Shown: piece after piece, positions 60,793 to 64,000 of the stretch
Layout: each line of letters begins with the position of its first letter
How positions within the stretch are numbered: position 1 is the first letter of the stretch
NCBI RefSeq assembly: GCF_041897535.1
Contig: NZ_CP169217.1
Span: forward strand, 1,488,001 to 1,552,000
Direction of reading: 5' to 3'
Origin: Methylomicrobium lacus_A
Lineage (GTDB): Bacteria; Pseudomonadota; Gammaproteobacteria; Methylococcales; Methylomonadaceae
DNA length: 64,000 nt
The notes under the pieces: generated by a model
Seen by the model: only the letters and a program-made list of their open reading frames with translations
Databases searched by the model: none
Told to the model about the DNA's origin: nothing
Translations under genes and position numbers: made by a program

Positions 60793-63234
60793 TTATAGTG
60801 CTCGTTCGATACGCGGCAAACAGACCGCCGCGCCCAAATAAAGACCCACCGCGGTCAAAATCAGCACATTGAAGCCGCCATGGATCGCGATCAGGGTCGC
60901 AAGACTCGCGCTGATCACCGAGGCGAAGCCGTTGACGCCCCAGGCCCAGGGGATCAGACTCGGCGATAAGACGGCGACGCGTTGCAGTCCGAGCGGGAAC
61001 GGCATGCCCATCAAAAATCCCAAGGGCGAGATCAAGAGCACGGTCACCGCGATTTTGACCGGAACGAACTGATCGAGAAACACCCCGGTCAGGTTTTTAA
61101 AGAACAGGATATAGAAGAGCGCCAGCGCCGCAATGCCGAGAATCGGCGCAATATGACCATGGCGCATAGCGTGCAGCGAACGCGTCGCATAGCTTCCCAC
61201 GCTGGCCGAAATCAGAAACGTGCACAATACCACGGTGACCGAATACACCGGATGATGCAAAAACAGGATGAATTTCTGGATGAAAGCGATTTCGATGAAC
61301 AGGAAGGCGTTGCCGAGCAGGAAAAAATAACCCATCACACGCCACAAGCGCGGCGAATAATCCGGCAAGCCAAGCCTTTGCTTGCAGCGCCACATCGGCA
61401 GGCCGATGAACAGGGCGGCGGCAAGGAGCGCCTGCAGCGCGCCGGCGACCAGGATGATGTAGCCGGTTTCGAGCAGGGAGATGCCGCCTTGCCCGTACAG
61501 CGACAGGATTTCGGGCAAGGTGGTCCATTTGAAAAACTGAAAGAAATAAGGCCGGTCGTCGGTCGCGGGATCGATCGCGAATTTGTAACGGTCCAGATAG
61601 GCCGCCCGCCCGGCGCCGAGGATCTGGCTTGCGCCCTGGTAGTAATACGATTCCGGCAATTGATTGAAGCGATTGGTCTCGGGCTCGGTGATGCCGGGGT
61701 AATAATCGATGTCGAAACTGCGGTCCTCGCAAAAGGTCTTGAGCTTCACGACGTCCGCCAGCGCGACCTCGCCGTTCTTGACCAGCAAGGTGCTGGTCTG
61801 CCAGCCGCGGATCAGCAGCAGTCGCCTGCCGGGCTCGCTGATGCCGGAGCGCTCCAGCGCTTCGGCGGCGGTCGCAAACAATTTCAACGCATCGCGCGGC
61901 GGCATCTTGGCCCAGCGGGTCAAGGCCAGATAGCCGCCCGGCTGCAGATGGCGAATATATTCCTGCAACGCTTCGACCGTATAGAGATAATTTTCGCTCA
62001 AGGCATAGAGGCCGGCGGACGAGGCGCCGTAGGCATCCATCAAGGCGATCTGGATCAGGTCGAAACGCAGCTTCGTGCCGGAGACGAAGCCGCGCGCCTC
62101 GCCGATATGCAGCCTGAGGCGGCCATTCGTGAAGATGCCGCCGCTGAAGGCGTCGTACCGGGTCTTGATGTAATCGATCAGTTGGCCGTTCAGTTCGACC
62201 GCATCGACCGAGGGAACGCCGAACCATTCGGCCTGCAGCAGATCGCTGCCGGCGCCGACGCCCAAGATCAACAACTGCTCCGGCTTGTTCAGGTGATAGG
62301 GCAACGCGGAAGTGGTCTGATCCAGATACGAAATCGTGGCCCGATCGCCGTTGTAGCGGGTCAGCGCGGACATATTGCCCGCATCCGAGAACAGCGCATA
62401 CTGGGCGGGCGGCTCGCGCTCGGCGTTCAGGCTGAGGCCGGGCGCATGCCGCAGCGGCGTGACCCTGCTTTCGACCACATCGGTATAGGCGATAGGATTC
62501 GAAAAACTGTCGATGATGCGGGTTCCCGGAATCCGCAGCAATTGCTGCATCTCCTTGTACGGGGATATGTGCAGGGTTTTCCAGTCCGAAGGCGCGAGCC
62601 ACAAAAGCGCCAGTGCGGCCGCGCAGACGGCCGGTCCCCTCCAGCTTTTTTCCCACGCTATCGAGACCGGCAGGATGCCGGCGAGGCCGATCAGGGCCAG
62701 GGCGATCAGCGCTTGGCCTGGCGGCACCAGAAACAATAAACCGATAATGACCAGGCTGCCGAGGCCGGCGCCGGCCAGATCGGCCGCATAGATGCTCGAC
62801 ACCTCGTCGCGGAAGCGGAACAGCGCCAGCCCGACCGCGGAGGCTGCGAAAAAAAACGGCAAGGCCAGGAGCAGATAGAGCATCAAAAGATACAGAGGCT
62901 GGGCCGGCGACCAAAATAGCTCGGAAGGATTGAACGGCAGGCGCTGCCCGAGCCAGAAGCAGCCCGGGGCCGAGAGACTGAACAGCAAGATGCCGCCGGG
63001 AAACACCCATTGGAAGCGCGCATTCAGCCAGTCCCGGTAAAGCGCCAGAACCACCCCGCTGGCGCCGTAGCCCAACAAGGCCAAGCTGATGATCATGTAG
63101 GCGAAATGATGCCACTGGATGATAGAAAACAGCCGCATCAGCAGGATTTCGTAGCCGATAGCCGCGCCCGAAACCAGTGCGATCGCCAGCGGCAGGCCCG
63201 GATAGCGGTTCATTGCCTCCGGATTCGCGCTCAA
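60793..63234 (-). CDS. Membrane-embedded spermidine-synthase-like protein
   Basis: 813 residues. About seven N-terminal membrane helices (1-225), a central Rossmann methyltransferase/spermidine-synthase-like domain (about 260-560; LLILGVGAGSDLLQAEWFGV binds the nucleoside, ATDDRPYFFQF is a family mark), and about seven C-terminal helices (590-800). Such proteins are annotated as fused MFS/spermidine synthase but are not proven polyamine enzymes. The catalytic acidic residues of true SpeE are not evident. The ATG overlaps the pcm stop by 4 bp. Confidence 0.82.
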   Translation of the reverse strand: MSANPEAMNRYPGLPLAIALVSGAAIGYEILLMRLFSIIQWHHFAYMIISLALLGYGASGVVLALYRDWLNARFQWVFPGGILLFSLSAPGCFWLGQRLPFNPSELFWSPAQPLYLLMLYLLLALPFFFAASAVGLALFRFRDEVSSIYAADLAGAGLGSLVIIGLLFLVPPGQALIALALIGLAGILPVSIAWEKSWRGPAVCAAALALLWLAPSDWKTLHISPYKEMQQLLRIPGTRIIDSFSNPIAYTDVVESRVTPLRHAPGLSLNAEREPPAQYALFSDAGNMSALTRYNGDRATISYLDQTTSALPYHLNKPEQLLILGVGAGSDLLQAEWFGVPSVDAVELNGQLIDYIKTRYDAFSGGIFTNGRLRLHIGEARGFVSGTKLRFDLIQIALMDAYGASSAGLYALSENYLYTVEALQEYIRHLQPGGYLALTRWAKMPPRDALKLFATAAEALERSGISEPGRRLLLIRGWQTSTLLVKNGEVALADVVKLKTFCEDRSFDIDYYPGITEPETNRFNQLPESYYYQGASQILGAGRAAYLDRYKFAIDPATDDRPYFFQFFKWTTLPEILSLYGQGGISLLETGYIILVAGALQALLAAALFIGLPMWRCKQRLGLPDYSPRLWRVMGYFFLLGNAFLFIEIAFIQKFILFLHHPVYSVTVVLCTFLISASVGSYATRSLHAMRHGHIAPILGIAALALFYILFFKNLTGVFLDQFVPVKIAVTVLLISPLGFLMGMPFPLGLQRVAVLSPSLIPWAWGVNGFASVISASLATLIAIHGGFNVLILTAVGLYLGAAVCLPRIERAL

Positions 63235-63983
63235 GGGTGCGTTCCGGTCAGGGGAACGAAGGCCACCGGCAGCAACTGCCGGGTTTTGATTTTCTGATTC
63301 CGGTCTTTTTCGACCAGCACCAGTTGCTGTACATTGAAGCGGTCGCCGACGGGGATCAGCATGCGCCCGCCCGGTTTCAGCTGCTTGATCAAGGGCGGCG
63401 GAATGTGGCTTGCGGCCGCGGTCACCAGAATCGCGTCGAACGGCGCGGCTTCGGGCCAGCCGTAATAGCCGTCGCCGGTGCGGGTGTGGATGTTTTGATA
63501 GCCCAGCTTTTTGATCCGCTCGCGGGCGCTATCGGCCAAGGGCTCGATGATCTCGATGCTGTAAACGTCGGCGCCGACCGTGGCGAGCACCGCCGCCTGG
63601 TAGGCCGAACCGGTACCGATCTCGAGCACCTTGTCGCCGGGTTTCGAATCGAGCAATTCGGTCATCACCGCGACGATGTAAGGCTGTGAAATGGTCTGGC
63701 CATGACCGATCGGCAGCGGCCGATTTTGATAGGCATACGGGCGCTGATCCTCGCCGACGAACTGATGCCGGGGCACGTTGCGTAGCGCGTCCGCAACGGG
63801 GTGGCTCAAGGTTTTTCGTCCCAGCCTATCGGCCGTGTATGCCATATACTCTTCGATTTCGGCCACCATCGCCGCGCGCTGCCGTGCATAGGCATCCGGC
63901 TCTGCCCAAGCAAGGACAGTAGAGAGAAGCAGCAATACCGCCAAGAGCAACAACACCAGCAGTAGATGTTTTGGATGGATCAT
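63231..63983 (-). CDS. pcm: Protein-L-isoaspartate O-methyltransferase with N-terminal signal/anchor
   Basis: 250 residues. After a hydrophobic N-terminus (HLLLVLLLLAVLLLLSTVLA, about 6-25, then WAEPDAY) comes a full PIMT domain: PRHQFVGEDQRPYAYQNRPL, GHGQTISQPYIVAVM, SAM motif VLEIGTGSAYQAAVLATVGA and PPPLIKQLKPGGRML. PIMT repairs isoaspartyl residues in the cytosol; a signal or anchor is unusual because SAM is cytosolic. Its stop overlaps the start of the next gene (ATGA). The start lies close to the window end. Confidence 0.9.
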   Translation of the reverse strand: MIHPKHLLLVLLLLAVLLLLSTVLAWAEPDAYARQRAAMVAEIEEYMAYTADRLGRKTLSHPVADALRNVPRHQFVGEDQRPYAYQNRPLPIGHGQTISQPYIVAVMTELLDSKPGDKVLEIGTGSAYQAAVLATVGADVYSIEIIEPLADSARERIKKLGYQNIHTRTGDGYYGWPEAAPFDAILVTAAASHIPPPLIKQLKPGGRMLIPVGDRFNVQQLVLVEKDRNQKIKTRQLLPVAFVPLTGTHP

Positions 63984-64000
63984 TACGATAAACTCCTAGG

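Overview
The window reads as about 64 kb of chromosome from a gammaproteobacterial methylotroph, most likely a type I methanotroph (Methylococcales). The pointers are two tandem methylene-tetrahydromethanopterin dehydrogenases of the MtdB type, a pyrophosphate-dependent phosphofructokinase (GGDDT and PKTVDND motifs), glycogen phosphorylase, and the classical gammaproteobacterial order rimP-nusA-infB-rbfA-truB-rpsO-pnp. No prophage, CRISPR array, rRNA or complete insertion sequence is visible. The organism call is inferred from gene content; no marker such as pmoA lies in the window.

Layout. Bases 1-9.8 kb hold a minus-strand exopolysaccharide (EPS) locus: undecaprenyl-phosphate sugar transferase, a small Gly/Asn-rich secreted protein, a Wzy-like polymerase, an outer-membrane barrel, the export protein EpsA, the Wzc-like tyrosine kinase, then CpsB phosphatase and a truncated membrane protein. 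The locus is split by a MntA/HepT toxin-antitoxin relic bracketed by an inverted pair of about 136-bp repeats. A 0.65-kb AT-rich non-coding stretch precedes the locus. Bases 10.5-19.7 kb hold the translation/RNA operon. Its leader has a good promoter, a decayed initiator-tRNA (metY) relic and two tandem terminators. The truB-rpsO gap holds nested repeats, including a 143-bp MITE with 18-bp terminal inverted repeats and an 11-bp target duplication.

Bases 19.8-28.5 kb are accessory: a DCC-family gene with a nonsense codon at its start, a lipase-maturation-factor protein, YjbQ, a malate/lactate dehydrogenase-family enzyme, a GT1 glycosyltransferase, and a partial Yej-type peptide ABC transporter interrupted by a VapBC pair and an antitoxin fragment. 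Bases 28.7-36.8 kb hold central metabolism: PPi-PFK, TrmL, glycogen phosphorylase and ilvBHC. Bases 37-43.8 kb hold an unlisted 57-residue small gene, a decayed YjdF/DUF2238 gene, LOG phosphoribohydrolase, GluQRS, DksA, an aminotransferase, a rhodanese and a secreted beta-propeller protein. Bases 44-46.2 kb hold rpsF-rpsR-(DUF2232)-rplI. Bases 46.3-51.3 kb hold C1/folate and polyamine genes. Bases 51.8-64 kb hold a DegQ-like protease, Rof, a pair of complementary half multicopper oxidases, a GNAT/nitrilase pair, envelope proteins (SPOR, M23), a PD40 propeller protein, a membrane spermidine-synthase-like protein and a signal-bearing PIMT.

The most interesting items are the two adjacent multicopper-oxidase-like proteins whose copper motifs are complementary, the decayed metY in the nusA leader, the cofactor-motif divergence between the tandem MtdB copies, the nested MITE, and a palindromic element that supplies the stop codons of two convergent genes.
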